The notes under the pieces: model-generated
What the model saw: the letters and a program-made list of their open reading frames with translations, nothing else
Told to the model about the DNA's origin: nothing
Database searches by the model: none
Source of the DNA: Youxingia wuxianensis
GTDB taxonomy: Bacteria; Bacillota; Clostridia; Oscillospirales; Ruminococcaceae
Direction of reading: 5' to 3'
Assembly: GCF_014385085.1 (NCBI RefSeq)
Contig: NZ_JACRTD010000005.1
Location: 62,001-126,000, forward strand
DNA length: 64,000 bases
Translations under genes and position numbers: made by a program
Shown here: in pieces, positions 35,321-42,818 of the stretch
How the letters are laid out: each line of letters starts with the position of its first letter
How positions within the stretch are numbered: position 1 is the first letter of the stretch

Positions 35321-36472
35321 ATGGAGTTTCTGTTAAGCGGTATCATGTCGATTACATGGCAGCAGATCGTAATGTATGTAATCGGCGGAATTTTGATTTA
35401 TCTTGCGATCTGCAAGGATTTTGAACCGGCATTGCTGATGCCCATGGGCTTTGGGGCGATTTTAGTCAATCTTCCCATGTCTGGGGTGTTGGATCAGCTG
35501 ATGGTTTCTGCCACGGGAGAAACCATAGGGGAGGCTCACGGGATTATCCAATGGCTTTTCGAAGTGGGGATCGAAGCGTCAGAGGCGCTGCCAATTTTGT
35601 TGTTTATCGGTATTGGAGCGATGATCGATTTTGGGCCTTTGCTTTCCAATCCAAAAATGTTTATTTTCGGCGCTGCGGCGCAGTTCGGTATCTTCTTTGC
35701 CATTGCGGCGGCTACCCTGTGCGGATTTGATTTGCAGGATGCGGCATCCATTGGTATTATTGGCGCGGCGGACGGCCCCACTTCTATTTTGGTTTCCCAA
35801 ATTTTTGGATCAAAATATGTGGGAGCGATTGCAGTAGCCGCTTATTCGTATATGGCGCTGGTGCCAATTATCCAGCCCCTTGCGATTAAACTGGTGACAA
35901 CCAAAAAAGAACGGATGATCCGGATGCCTTACAATCCTAAAAGCGTAAGCAAAACAACCCGGATTTTATTCCCGATTATTGTTTCTATTATTGCCGGATT
36001 AGTGGCGCCTATGTCCGTGTCCTTGGTAGGATTTTTGATGTTTGGAAATCTGCTGCGGGAATGCGGCTGTTTAACCCGGCTTTCTGAAACTGCACAAAAT
36101 GAACTTGCAAATCTGATTACCCTCCTTTTGGGAATTACCATTTCCTTCAGCATGAGGGCGGAACAATTTGTTGCGGTGGAAACAGTTATGATTATGTGTC
36201 TGGGATTGGTAGCTTTTGTTATGGATTCTGTTGGCGGCGTGCTGTTTGCCAAATTGATGAACCTGTTCCTGAAAGAAAAGATCAATCCGATGATCGGTGC
36301 GGCAGGAATTTCAGCCTTTCCTATGTCCGCTCGAGTAATCCAGAAGATGGCGCAGAAAGAGGACCGCCAGAACCACCTGCTGATGCATGCGGTGGGCGCC
36401 AATGTATCTGGCCAGATTGCATCGGTAGTAGCGGGGGGAATTATCCTGTACCTAGTGCCGATGATGATGTGA
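35321..36472 (+). CDS. oadB: Na+-translocating decarboxylase beta subunit (OadB type), orphan
   Basis: A 383-residue membrane protein of the OadB/GcdB/MmdB family, which couples carboxybiotin decarboxylation to Na+ export. It has about ten hydrophobic segments. Conserved motifs are intact: GIIGAADGPTSILVSQ with the catalytic Asp, AAYSYMALVPIIQP with the Tyr, and AVGANVSGQIASVVAGG with the Asn near the C-terminus. GAGGGAG precedes ATG 35321. A 51-residue gamma-like gene follows, but no alpha or biotin-carrier subunit is in the window. It is controlled by a probable Mn2+ riboswitch. Confidence 0.9.
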   Translation: MEFLLSGIMSITWQQIVMYVIGGILIYLAICKDFEPALLMPMGFGAILVNLPMSGVLDQLMVSATGETIGEAHGIIQWLFEVGIEASEALPILLFIGIGAMIDFGPLLSNPKMFIFGAAAQFGIFFAIAAATLCGFDLQDAASIGIIGAADGPTSILVSQIFGSKYVGAIAVAAYSYMALVPIIQPLAIKLVTTKKERMIRMPYNPKSVSKTTRILFPIIVSIIAGLVAPMSVSLVGFLMFGNLLRECGCLTRLSETAQNELANLITLLLGITISFSMRAEQFVAVETVMIMCLGLVAFVMDSVGGVLFAKLMNLFLKEKINPMIGAAGISAFPMSARVIQKMAQKEDRQNHLLMHAVGANVSGQIASVVAGGIILYLVPMMM

Positions 36473-36485
36473 GGAGGAAATGACA

Positions 36486-36641
36486 ATGAGTGCACAAGTA
36501 ATGGAAAATTTTTATAAAGCCTTAGAATTAATGGGAAAAGGAATGTTGGGCATCTTTGTAGTTATCCTGGTCATCACCCTGGTGGTAGTACTGCTGACAA
36601 AGGTCGGCGGAGTGAATAAGAAAGCGTCTCAAATGGAATAA
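36486..36641 (+). CDS. OadG-like small subunit
   Basis: A 51-residue protein with one hydrophobic helix (MLGIFVVILVITLVVVLLTK) and a short basic tail. This is the layout of the gamma (OadG) subunit that holds the decarboxylase complex together. GAGGAGG precedes ATG 36486, 13 bases after the oadB stop. It lacks the His/Pro-rich metal-binding tail of longer OadG proteins. It ends one base before the convergent gene at 36642. Confidence 0.72.
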   Translation: MSAQVMENFYKALELMGKGMLGIFVVILVITLVVVLLTKVGGVNKKASQME

Positions 36642-37160
36642 TCAAAGAGAACAGAGGATGTCCTCAAAAATTTTTACATGAAGCTGCTCATCCTTAACAA
36701 TCCGAGCAAGGGAAGCGCTGACACAGGGGTCTTGGACAGACTGAGCCTGTTTGGTATATATCTCCACCGCGTGTTTTTCCGCGGATAAATTTGCATGCAG
36801 CAGACTGTGCAAATCCTGGGTATAATTTATCATATTAGCATTCCAAGGAGCACATTGGCAGTTTTGGCTTACTTGATACTTTGGGAGCTTTCCCAGCAGG
36901 AAGACCAGCTGTCCGAATGTATTAAAATGTCTCATTTCCACCTGGGAAATTCGCAGAAGAAGGGTCGAGAGCTGGGGACAGCTTTCCTTTAAAATCCAGC
37001 TTTGATAAAGATACTGGTTGATCGCTGTCATTTCGCTGTTTATTGCAGCCAAATTGTTTGACATCATTTGAGCGTAAGCGGAGTTTGGCCGGGTAGCGGC
37101 AATAGGGGGATAAGGATCCTTAAGGGCGACAGCAATGGAATCTGGATTAAAACTCAGCAT
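36642..37160 (-). CDS. Ferritin-like dimetal protein
   Basis: A 172-residue four-helix protein. The ligand pattern of ferritin-like dimetal sites is visible: Glu in NSEMTAINQYLY, E-x-x-H in QVEMRHFNTFGQLV, Glu in SAEKHAVEIYTK and E-x-x-H in VKDEQLHVKIFED. It resembles small rubrerythrin or manganese-catalase-type domains, but no rubredoxin domain is present. The metal (Fe or Mn) cannot be told. Its neighbours are a Mn-riboswitch operon and a 53-residue protein on the same strand. AAGGAGG precedes ATG 37160. Confidence 0.78.
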   Translation of the reverse strand: MLSFNPDSIAVALKDPYPPIAATRPNSAYAQMMSNNLAAINSEMTAINQYLYQSWILKESCPQLSTLLLRISQVEMRHFNTFGQLVFLLGKLPKYQVSQNCQCAPWNANMINYTQDLHSLLHANLSAEKHAVEIYTKQAQSVQDPCVSASLARIVKDEQLHVKIFEDILCSL

Positions 37161-37235
37161 AAAATGACCTCCTTCGGATGATAGTACCTTTATTTATATG
37201 CGATACAGCAAGGCTATAGCACTAAGAAAGCACAA

Positions 37236-37276
37236 AAAAGGACGGAAACAGGAAAAATCCTGTTTCCGTCCTTTTT
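37236..37276. terminator. Bidirectional terminator
   Basis: A long stem AAAAGGACGGAAACAGG and CCTGTTTCCGTCCTTTT with an A-rich loop. On the minus strand it ends the gene stopping at 37292. Confidence 0.9.
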
Positions 37277-37291
37277 CATACTGAGGATAGC

Positions 37292-37453
37292 TTAACAGCC
37301 GCTATTCATAAGATTTTCGGCGCATTTACGCAGGTCTGTCTCGTTTGAAATCTTCACACCGCTTTGTTTAATATTTTCCTGTACATAGATAGGCAGAGAT
37401 TGAAAAAAGGGGTTGCTATCCAAATTCTGAGAAAAAGTATTAACATCAGACAT
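37292..37453 (-). CDS. Small protein of unknown function
   Basis: A 53-residue protein starting at ATG 37453 (MSDVNTFSQNLDSNPFFQSL) after AGCGAGGTG. The core PFFQSLPIYVQENIKQSG and C-terminal KCAENLMNSGC with two Cys look conserved-type, and similar small proteins are common in Clostridia, but I know no function. It is upstream of the ferritin-like gene and separated from it by a terminator. Confidence 0.65.
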   Translation of the reverse strand: MSDVNTFSQNLDSNPFFQSLPIYVQENIKQSGVKISNETDLRKCAENLMNSGC

Positions 37454-37570
37454 ACTATCACCTCGCTGACAGTGTGTGTAGAAAACCGGCAATTATTCCA
37501 GGGAGAATTTACAAATTTATCAACGAAAAAAGATAAGTTTAGCTATCCATGAATTGGTAAATTTTATTTA

Positions 37571-37612
37571 AAAAAAGAGACGGATGAATTTTTCATCCGT
37601 CTCCCTTTTTAT
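37571..37612 (-). terminator. Terminator of the sigma/RsgI-like operon
   Basis: A stem of GAGACGGATGAA with TTCATCCGTCTC. The A-rich run at 37567-37576 gives U in the minus-strand transcript. It lies about 23 bases after the stop at 37635. Confidence 0.85.
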
Positions 37613-37634
37613 TATCATGGTCTCAATCCTCGTT

Positions 37635-38744
37635 CTAATCGTCGTCATCTTGGTCATCATCTTGGTCATCATCTTGGTCGTCATCTTGGTCATCGTCATC
37701 TTGGTCATCGTCATCTTGGTCATCGTCATTCTGGTTATCGTCATCTTGGTCGTCGTCATTCTGGTCATCGTCATCCCAGTCATTGTCATCTTGATCATCG
37801 TCGTCGCTATCATAATTGCCGTTCAAACGATCATCGTCTCTGCTCTCCTTTACCAAGGTGGATGGTAAGGAAGATGCTATTCCTGCCATGGTCTGCTGTT
37901 GGCGATCATCATCGTCATCATAGTCGTCATAGTCATCGTCGTCGTCATCACCCTCGAAAGCGTCTTCGATTACATCTTCCAGGTCATCTAAATCATCTAG
38001 CTCATCAAAAACAAGGCCCTGTTTTGCGGCTATGGTCAAGATATCTTCTAGCGGCATTTCACTCAGAGATTTTTCCGAAAAGGAAGGTTCTTTTTCCAAA
38101 AGAGAATCTACCAGCTGCATCTTTCCCGCAGAAACACTATACTGGGCCGCTCGCTGACGGGAAGCTTCGTCCACTGTGAGATTTTGATGCACAATCCGGG
38201 GATGAATATCTTTGGCAAGCAAAGTATTATTGATACTTTCTGAGAGCCGGATTTTCAGCTGATCGCCCCGCACGTTATCCCGACAGTTGACAGAGAGTAA
38301 AACCGCTTTGTTCTGGGCGCTGATATATCCGTCGTTGGCCATATCGGAAAAAAGGGAGCTTAAAGCGTCGTCCAAATTCCACCCCCGGTATTTCCGTCCT
38401 TCTAGAAGCGCAATGGCATCATCATTAAGCCCTTTTACCTGTAATACCTGTTCATGACGGTTGGAAGTGATCTCAAAACTGGGATTGACATCCAACGCGA
38501 TAATGCTGTCGATCATGCCATACTGCATAAACCAACCGATTCCCGCCATAAGAACCACTGCGGCAAAAGCGATTGTTAGTTTTGCTATTCGGCTCTGAGT
38601 TTTTCTTCGGGAGGGAAGCTCTTGACGGGTGATATAATCATGTTCTGTCATTTTGTTTACTGGCTGATGCGCCAGCTGCTCAAAGGAAGAATGGGGGAGC
38701 TGCTCTATTGAATGCTTTAAGGATTGTTCTATTTTTTGCTTCAT
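37635..38744 (-). CDS. RsgI-like anti-sigma factor with Asp-rich repeat tail
   Basis: A 369-residue single-pass membrane protein. A cytoplasmic N-terminus (about 1-52) would hold the sigma factor. One membrane helix (about 54-72) follows, then an extracytoplasmic domain with IIALDVNPSFEITSN, the RsgI signature. Residues after about 250 are almost only Asp with Gln and Asn, in repeats such as DDDQDDDDQ. The overlap of its ATG with the sigma stop (ATGA) couples the two genes. Acidic tails of this kind may bind Ca2+ or cell wall. Confidence 0.83.
   Translation of the reverse strand: MKQKIEQSLKHSIEQLPHSSFEQLAHQPVNKMTEHDYITRQELPSRRKTQSRIAKLTIAFAAVVLMAGIGWFMQYGMIDSIIALDVNPSFEITSNRHEQVLQVKGLNDDAIALLEGRKYRGWNLDDALSSLFSDMANDGYISAQNKAVLLSVNCRDNVRGDQLKIRLSESINNTLLAKDIHPRIVHQNLTVDEASRQRAAQYSVSAGKMQLVDSLLEKEPSFSEKSLSEMPLEDILTIAAKQGLVFDELDDLDDLEDVIEDAFEGDDDDDDYDDYDDDDDRQQQTMAGIASSLPSTLVKESRDDDRLNGNYDSDDDDQDDNDWDDDDQNDDDQDDDNQNDDDQDDDDQDDDDQDDDQDDDQDDDQDDDD
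37638..37790. repeat. Tandem repeat encoding the Asp-rich tail
   Basis: About ten imperfect copies of a 12-15 base unit (GTCATCTTG plus one or two GTC/ATC triplets). Such tracts change length easily, so the tail length may vary between strains. Confidence 0.85.
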
Positions 38745-39331
38745 AAAGACACCCCCTGTCCCAATAGATATATTTTTAGTTTTTTTAAAGCTCGATGATA
38801 CCGTGATAAGGCAGTAGAAAGAGGAACTCCAAGACTGGCGGCAATCTCCCGATGACGCAGTCCGGAAACTGCATGGAGAAGAAGTATTTGGCGATCCTCT
38901 TCCTCCAAAATATCAAGTGCCGCTTCCAGTATCATTCGATCGGTGCGGTCAGTAACATAATGAAACTCGTCCTCTTCCACTGCCAGAAAATCATCTGTAA
39001 CAATCGAATGATTTTTTTGTCTTAGAAAATTACGGGAAAGATTTTTGGCAATTGTAAAAATCCATGCCAAGGGTTTTCCCAGAGGTTTATAAAGGTGGGC
39101 GGCCGAACGAACTTTCAAATATGTTTCCTGTACGATATCCAGGGTATCTTCCGGATTTTTTACAATAGAAAGCACATAGGAATACACCGCCCGTTCTGTT
39201 AACAGATAAAGCTGTTCGAAGGCCTGAGGGTCATCTGCTTCCCCGATTTTCTGCAGTAGGGTTTCGTCGATTTTAAGTTGCCTTGTACGATCAGGAGGAG
39301 CGGCCTGCTCTGCCACCATAAAGAATAGCAT
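38741..39331 (-). CDS. ECF-type RNA polymerase sigma factor
   Basis: A 196-residue sigma factor. Region 2 covers FEQLYLLTERAVYSYVLSIV, DTLDIVQETYLKV and PLAWIFTIAKNLSRNFLR. Region 4 is LDILEEEDRQILLLHAVSGL to HREIAASLGVPLSTALSRYH. ATG 39331 has AAAGGA nine bases upstream; TTG 39340 is nearer to it. It overlaps the RsgI-like gene by 4 bases, so it is very probably controlled by it. The signal is unknown. Confidence 0.9.
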   Translation of the reverse strand: MLFFMVAEQAAPPDRTRQLKIDETLLQKIGEADDPQAFEQLYLLTERAVYSYVLSIVKNPEDTLDIVQETYLKVRSAAHLYKPLGKPLAWIFTIAKNLSRNFLRQKNHSIVTDDFLAVEEDEFHYVTDRTDRMILEAALDILEEEDRQILLLHAVSGLRHREIAASLGVPLSTALSRYHRALKKLKIYLLGQGVSL

Positions 39332-39479
39332 ATTTTTCAATCCTTTCCGTTTTCAGGAAAATTTAGCGTAGGAAACCATCCTTTTAATAATGGCGCAAGC
39401 GGCCTGATTTTTCAAGATGCGACACGATATTTTACTTAAATTTTACATTCAGAAAAACGCAGCCATTGTCGCTATTGTC

Positions 39480-40316
39480 TCAATCATCGTGATCATCGTA
39501 CTGGTCGTCATCGTCGTCGTACCGGTCGTCATCATCGTCGTACCGGTCGTCATCGTCGTACCGATCGTCATCGTCGAACCGGTCATCATCGTCGAACCGG
39601 TCGTCATCGTCATATTGGTCATTATAATCATCCAGTTGGTCTTCCAGCTGTTCATAACGGGGGTCTTGGTACATATCATCCAGATCATCCAGCTGCTCTT
39701 CCAACGCTTCCAAAGATAGATTATGCTCTTTGGCATAATCTATCAAATCACTGACGCGCATCTCTGCCAACTGTTGTGCCGTCAGGGATTGATCTCCAAG
39801 CAAAAGCTGTTCAATCATTGCCATTTTACCTGTGGAAATATGGTTTTCCTTAGCGGATTTGCGCAGGTTGTCATCAATGTGGATATCTTGGCCTATGACA
39901 TTTGCCTTAATTTTACATTGGTCCAAATAAGAGGCGATTCTGTGGTTTACTTTATCAAGGGTATCCTGGGAAACATTTTTGTCGCTGACTGTTATAAGGA
40001 TATCATTATCCTTTTCTCCAGTGAGATATCCGCCGAAGATCATACGATCGACCAAATCCTCAATGACGTCATCCAGATCCCTGTCATCAGGCCGGTAGTT
40101 TTCCAATATTTTAGCGGCGTCGTCATTGGAAGCGGTGATAGAAACTACCTTGTCCAGACGGTTGGTTTCTAACTCAAAGCTTGGATTAACATCCAACGAT
40201 ACATAATTGGAAGGCGAAAGATAAAACCAGGCGATGCCAGCCGCCAAAATTACAGCCCCTAAAACAACAGATATGGCGATAATAAGCTTTTTATTTGTGG
40301 TGATAACATGTGTCAT
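39480..40316 (-). CDS. Second RsgI-like membrane protein with Asp-rich repeat tail
   Basis: A 278-residue paralog of the 37635-38744 protein. It has a very short N-terminus (about 11 residues), one membrane helix (LIIAISVVLGAVILAAGIAW), then SNYVSLDVNPSFELETNRLD, the RsgI-type domain, and a tail of DDDDR-F/Y units from about residue 230. It lacks the long cytoplasmic part that binds the sigma factor, so it may act as a decoy or structural surface protein. It lies 140 bases upstream of the sigma gene on the same strand. Confidence 0.8.
   Translation of the reverse strand: MTHVITTNKKLIIAISVVLGAVILAAGIAWFYLSPSNYVSLDVNPSFELETNRLDKVVSITASNDDAAKILENYRPDDRDLDDVIEDLVDRMIFGGYLTGEKDNDILITVSDKNVSQDTLDKVNHRIASYLDQCKIKANVIGQDIHIDDNLRKSAKENHISTGKMAMIEQLLLGDQSLTAQQLAEMRVSDLIDYAKEHNLSLEALEEQLDDLDDMYQDPRYEQLEDQLDDYNDQYDDDDRFDDDDRFDDDDRYDDDDRYDDDDDRYDDDDDQYDDHDD
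39489..39612. repeat. 15-bp tandem repeat in the second Asp-rich tail
   Basis: About eight copies of a 15-base unit containing ATCGTCGTACCGGTC, encoding DDDDR with Tyr or Phe. Unit sequence and amino acid pattern differ from the first tail, so the two arose separately or drifted. Confidence 0.85.
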
Positions 40317-40541
40317 AAGTCAAAACTCCTCTATAAAAATGATATTGATTTGGGCCCTTACACTTATATAACACATGAAAAAAAGATTTTATCGCACAAA
40401 AAATAAAAATTTATAAAAAAATTGTAAAACAGTATTTTGTATTCGGGGGAAACTTGGGGATAGCTGTCATTTGATGCGAAACCATAGATCAAAGTGTTCA
40501 AACTTACTAGCATCGATTTTATATCTTGTCTCATACCACAG

Positions 40542-40574
40542 AAAAGGGACCGTCTATTAGGCGGTCCCTTTTTT
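40542..40574. terminator. Intrinsic terminator
   Basis: Stem AAAAGGGACCG with CGGTCCCTTTT around TCTATTAGG, then T. No gene reads into it on the plus strand. On the minus strand it could end the transcript from 40937. Confidence 0.8.
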
Positions 40575-40607
40575 AAAGAATACATTCCATATATAAAAGA
40601 TACTGTT

Positions 40608-40895
40608 GTGCCTGCAAAAAGTTGGGAGCAAGCCGAAGGGTTGTGAGCACGCTCTAACTAAAAAAAGTTGGAGCAAGCGATACATCGCTTGCTCCAACGT
40701 GGAACATCGTAACACTATGGATGCCGAAACTTCCAGGTTTGCACCCAAAACCAAATCGAAGCCCAGCGAAGCGGGTTCGATTTGGAAAGGAGGAGCAGCG
40801 GCGTGAGCGCGCTCTGACTTTTGTAAAAAAAGTCGGAGCAAGCGATACAGAGCTTGCTCCGACGTGGAACATCGCAACACTATAGATGCCGCTTT
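40608..40895. repeat. Duplicated hairpin element in a gene-free stretch
   Basis: Two imperfect copies of an about 80-base unit at roughly 40643-40730 and 40803-40895. Each contains GTGAGC-CGCTCT, then AAAAAAAGT-GGAGCAAGCGATAC, the inverted GCTTGCTCC, and ACGTGGAACATCG-AACACTAT. Between them lies another inverted repeat, CCAAATCGAAGCCC with GGGTTCGATTTGG (40752-40786). No protein is evident; it may be a MITE or REP-like element, or a structured RNA. The rest of 40317-40936 is AT-rich with nothing clear. Confidence 0.7.
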
Positions 40896-40936
40896 TCTTT
40901 AAGCATGTGCCAGAACACAAATCATAATTCAATTAT

Positions 40937-41779
40937 TTATTCCTCTATTTGTTCTACTTTTGCTGTCATAACAATATCCATGCCATCATACAAATAGTGG
41001 TCACACAAAATACATATATCATCTAAGGGCCCAATCTCAATTGGTTTGTCCAATAATTGAAGGATTCTCTGGTTATCTGTATTAATGATAAAACGTCCTT
41101 CGTTCTGGTCTTTGAACCGAATATGTTTTACAGCTAATTCCATAGGGCTTTTCTGCCCAAAGTCCCACCAACCAAATTCACCATACTGATCAAAATCAAA
41201 ATAACTAACTTTAGTTTCTATAATTTCGCGGTCAAGCAAACCGATTTCTATAAGTTTATGGACTAATCTTCGCTTAAACTCCGGGTAGTCTTCAATAACA
41301 ATGAGGACTGGTCTCTCATCTTCGGGCAACTTTTGAACTTCTTCTGGAGACATATTATCAGCAAAGTCTCTAAAATATGAGTATGGAATAGATGTTTTCA
41401 ACTTTTGAATACCTGGTTCTTTCGGACATATGAACATACTGTTTTTTAAATAATATAAGCAAAAGCAGGGCAAGTGCATATCCCGTCTTCTTTTTAAATA
41501 GATCCTATTGCCATTCTGAATCTTTAAAAGATCAGTGTAATAGCTGTATTTTCTTAAAATAGGAAGTGAATTCTCAAAATCCCAAATATTGAAAGTCGCC
41601 ATTGTTCCTTCAAGGCGATCGCCTCTGCCATCACCGTATTTTTCTTCATACTCAACCCATGAACTCGGTGTACTAAATTTGATCTGGCCGCAGTTCAAAA
41701 ATGTGCGCGCATATCGCATTTTTGTACAGCGCAACACCATTGAAAAAGCATCCGGATTTCCCCAACAGTTATCGTTCAT
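40937..41779 (-). CDS. Protein of unknown function (DUF2971-like start)
   Basis: A 280-residue soluble protein. The N-terminus CTKMRYARTFLNCGQIKFST with PSSWVEYEEKYGDGRGDRLEG recalls DUF2971-type proteins, in which a short strand-turn motif is followed by a Trp and Gly/Asp patch. The match is weak and function is unknown. It starts 4 bases after the phosphatase stop, with no clear ribosome site, so it may be coupled to that gene. Base composition is lower in G+C than the downstream genes. Confidence 0.6.
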   Translation of the reverse strand: MNDNCWGNPDAFSMVLRCTKMRYARTFLNCGQIKFSTPSSWVEYEEKYGDGRGDRLEGTMATFNIWDFENSLPILRKYSYYTDLLKIQNGNRIYLKRRRDMHLPCFCLYYLKNSMFICPKEPGIQKLKTSIPYSYFRDFADNMSPEEVQKLPEDERPVLIVIEDYPEFKRRLVHKLIEIGLLDREIIETKVSYFDFDQYGEFGWWDFGQKSPMELAVKHIRFKDQNEGRFIINTDNQRILQLLDKPIEIGPLDDICILCDHYLYDGMDIVMTAKVEQIEE

Positions 41780-42728
41780 AAATTACACCACTGCCTTCTT
41801 GATAATTTTCTGCAGAAGTCCCCGGCAGCCTTCCTCCACATCCCGCCAGGTCGTGTCGAAATCGTCGGTATACCACGGATCGGCCACCTCGCCGGGGCGG
41901 TCGGTAAAGTCCATCAGCAGGTGCATCTTGTCGGCAAAATCGCCGCCGCAGATCCGGTACATACTCCGCAGGTTGGCTCGATCCATGCCAATCAGAAGGT
42001 CGTACTTCTCGTAATCGCTGTTCAGAAGCTGCCGGGCTCGTTTTCCGGAACAGTCGATGCCATGCTCGGACAGCTTGCGGCGAGCCGGCGGATACACCGG
42101 ATTGCCAATCTCCTCGGTGCTGGTAGCCGCCGACTCGATTTGAATGCTCTGCTCCAGACCGGCTTTCTTCACCAGATCCTTCATGATAAACTCGGCCATC
42201 GGGCTTCTGCAAATATTGCCGTGGCAGAGAAAAAGTATCCTGATCATGCTCCGTACACTCCAACTCATTACTATCGCACTCAGTATAGCACGGAACCTCA
42301 GATTCGTCGAGTTGGATTTCCAGATGGGCGGCAGAATCGATTTTTCTCTGGAGTTCTGCCTTTGACCAGCCGAAACGGTCAGCGGCACGAAGATACCAGC
42401 GCCGCTCATCCGGCTCCATGTCTGCTTCCAAAATGACTACATTCTGGGTCCAACTGATCTCCATGGCCAGGGCCAGCAATTCGGGGGTGTTCTCATACAT
42501 CCGATAGAACTCCCGCATCCGGCGAAGGTTGCGCGGGGAGAAGCCGGAAGCATCGGGGAAACGGCTGTGCAGGTGTTCGGCTGCGGCCACAGCCGCGCCT
42601 TTCTCAGGCCGGGAACAGACAATGCGGCCCAGTTCGCAGCAGAGTTTCATCTGGGGCAGCTCAGCGTTCAGCGCGGCGTCCAGGGCTGCAAACATGGCGG
42701 AATAATCGATATTTTTGCGGATGTTCAT
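41769..42728 (-). CDS. DUF1016 N-terminal domain protein (3' part overlaps another gene)
   Basis: The frame is open for 319 residues from ATG 42728 (SD AAAGGAGA). Only the first about 155 residues (42728 to about 42260) look like a real protein: FSPRNLRRMREFYRMYENT and EISWTQNVVILEADMEPDER match the DUF1016 N-terminal domain. The remaining codons lie out of frame over the phosphatase gene at 41783-42247 and read as low-quality sequence. The domain usually precedes a nuclease domain, absent here, so the gene is probably truncated or frameshifted. Confidence 0.6.
   Translation of the reverse strand: MNIRKNIDYSAMFAALDAALNAELPQMKLCCELGRIVCSRPEKGAAVAAAEHLHSRFPDASGFSPRNLRRMREFYRMYENTPELLALAMEISWTQNVVILEADMEPDERRWYLRAADRFGWSKAELQRKIDSAAHLEIQLDESEVPCYTECDSNELECTEHDQDTFSLPRQYLQKPDGRVYHEGSGEESRSGAEHSNRVGGYQHRGDWQSGVSAGSPQAVRAWHRLFRKTSPAASEQRLREVRPSDWHGSSQPAEYVPDLRRRFCRQDAPADGLYRPPRRGGRSVVYRRFRHDLAGCGGRLPGTSAENYQEGSGVIYER
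41783..42247 (-). CDS. Low-molecular-weight protein tyrosine phosphatase
   Basis: A 154-residue phosphatase. The P-loop CHGNICRSP lies at residues 8-16 of MIRILFLCHGNICRSPMAEF. The catalytic acid is in DFTDRPGEVADPWYTDDFD. ATG 42247 lies inside the open frame of the upstream DUF1016 gene, in another frame. Family members act on arginine or tyrosine phosphate in the cell wall and stress responses. Confidence 0.88.
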   Translation of the reverse strand: MIRILFLCHGNICRSPMAEFIMKDLVKKAGLEQSIQIESAATSTEEIGNPVYPPARRKLSEHGIDCSGKRARQLLNSDYEKYDLLIGMDRANLRSMYRICGGDFADKMHLLMDFTDRPGEVADPWYTDDFDTTWRDVEEGCRGLLQKIIKKAVV

Positions 42729-42764
42729 GGCTTCTCCTTTCCGGCAGAACCTGCCTTATTTAGA

Positions 42765-42818
42765 AACAGGCCAAAGAGAAGCACAGGAGGCGCCTCCTGC
42801 GTTTCTCTTTGGCCTGTT
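42765..42818. terminator. Long hairpin after the metallophosphoesterase gene
   Basis: Arms AACAGGCCAAAGAGAA and TTCTCTTTGGCCTGTT frame an inner inverted repeat CAGGAGGC/GCCTCCTG. The stem is about 24 bp with one bulge region. It ends at the stop of the minus-strand gene 42818. Confidence 0.8.

Noticed and set aside
37638-37790. CRISPR-like array from short repeats
   Set aside because: The units are 12-15 bases, without spacers, inside a coding frame. No cas genes are present.
37584-37868. Open frame rich in Val, Ile and Leu opposite the Asp-repeat tail
   Set aside because: It is the reverse reading of Asp codons (GAT, GAC) and so gives hydrophobic residues by chance.
40557-40880. Minus-strand 107-codon frame in the repeat region
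   Set aside because: It consists of the two copies of the DNA repeat read through, with low-complexity sequence and no ribosome site.
40608-40895. tRNA or CRISPR at the hairpin repeats
   Set aside because: There is no cloverleaf with a TTC loop and CCA-type end, and only two copies without regular spacers.
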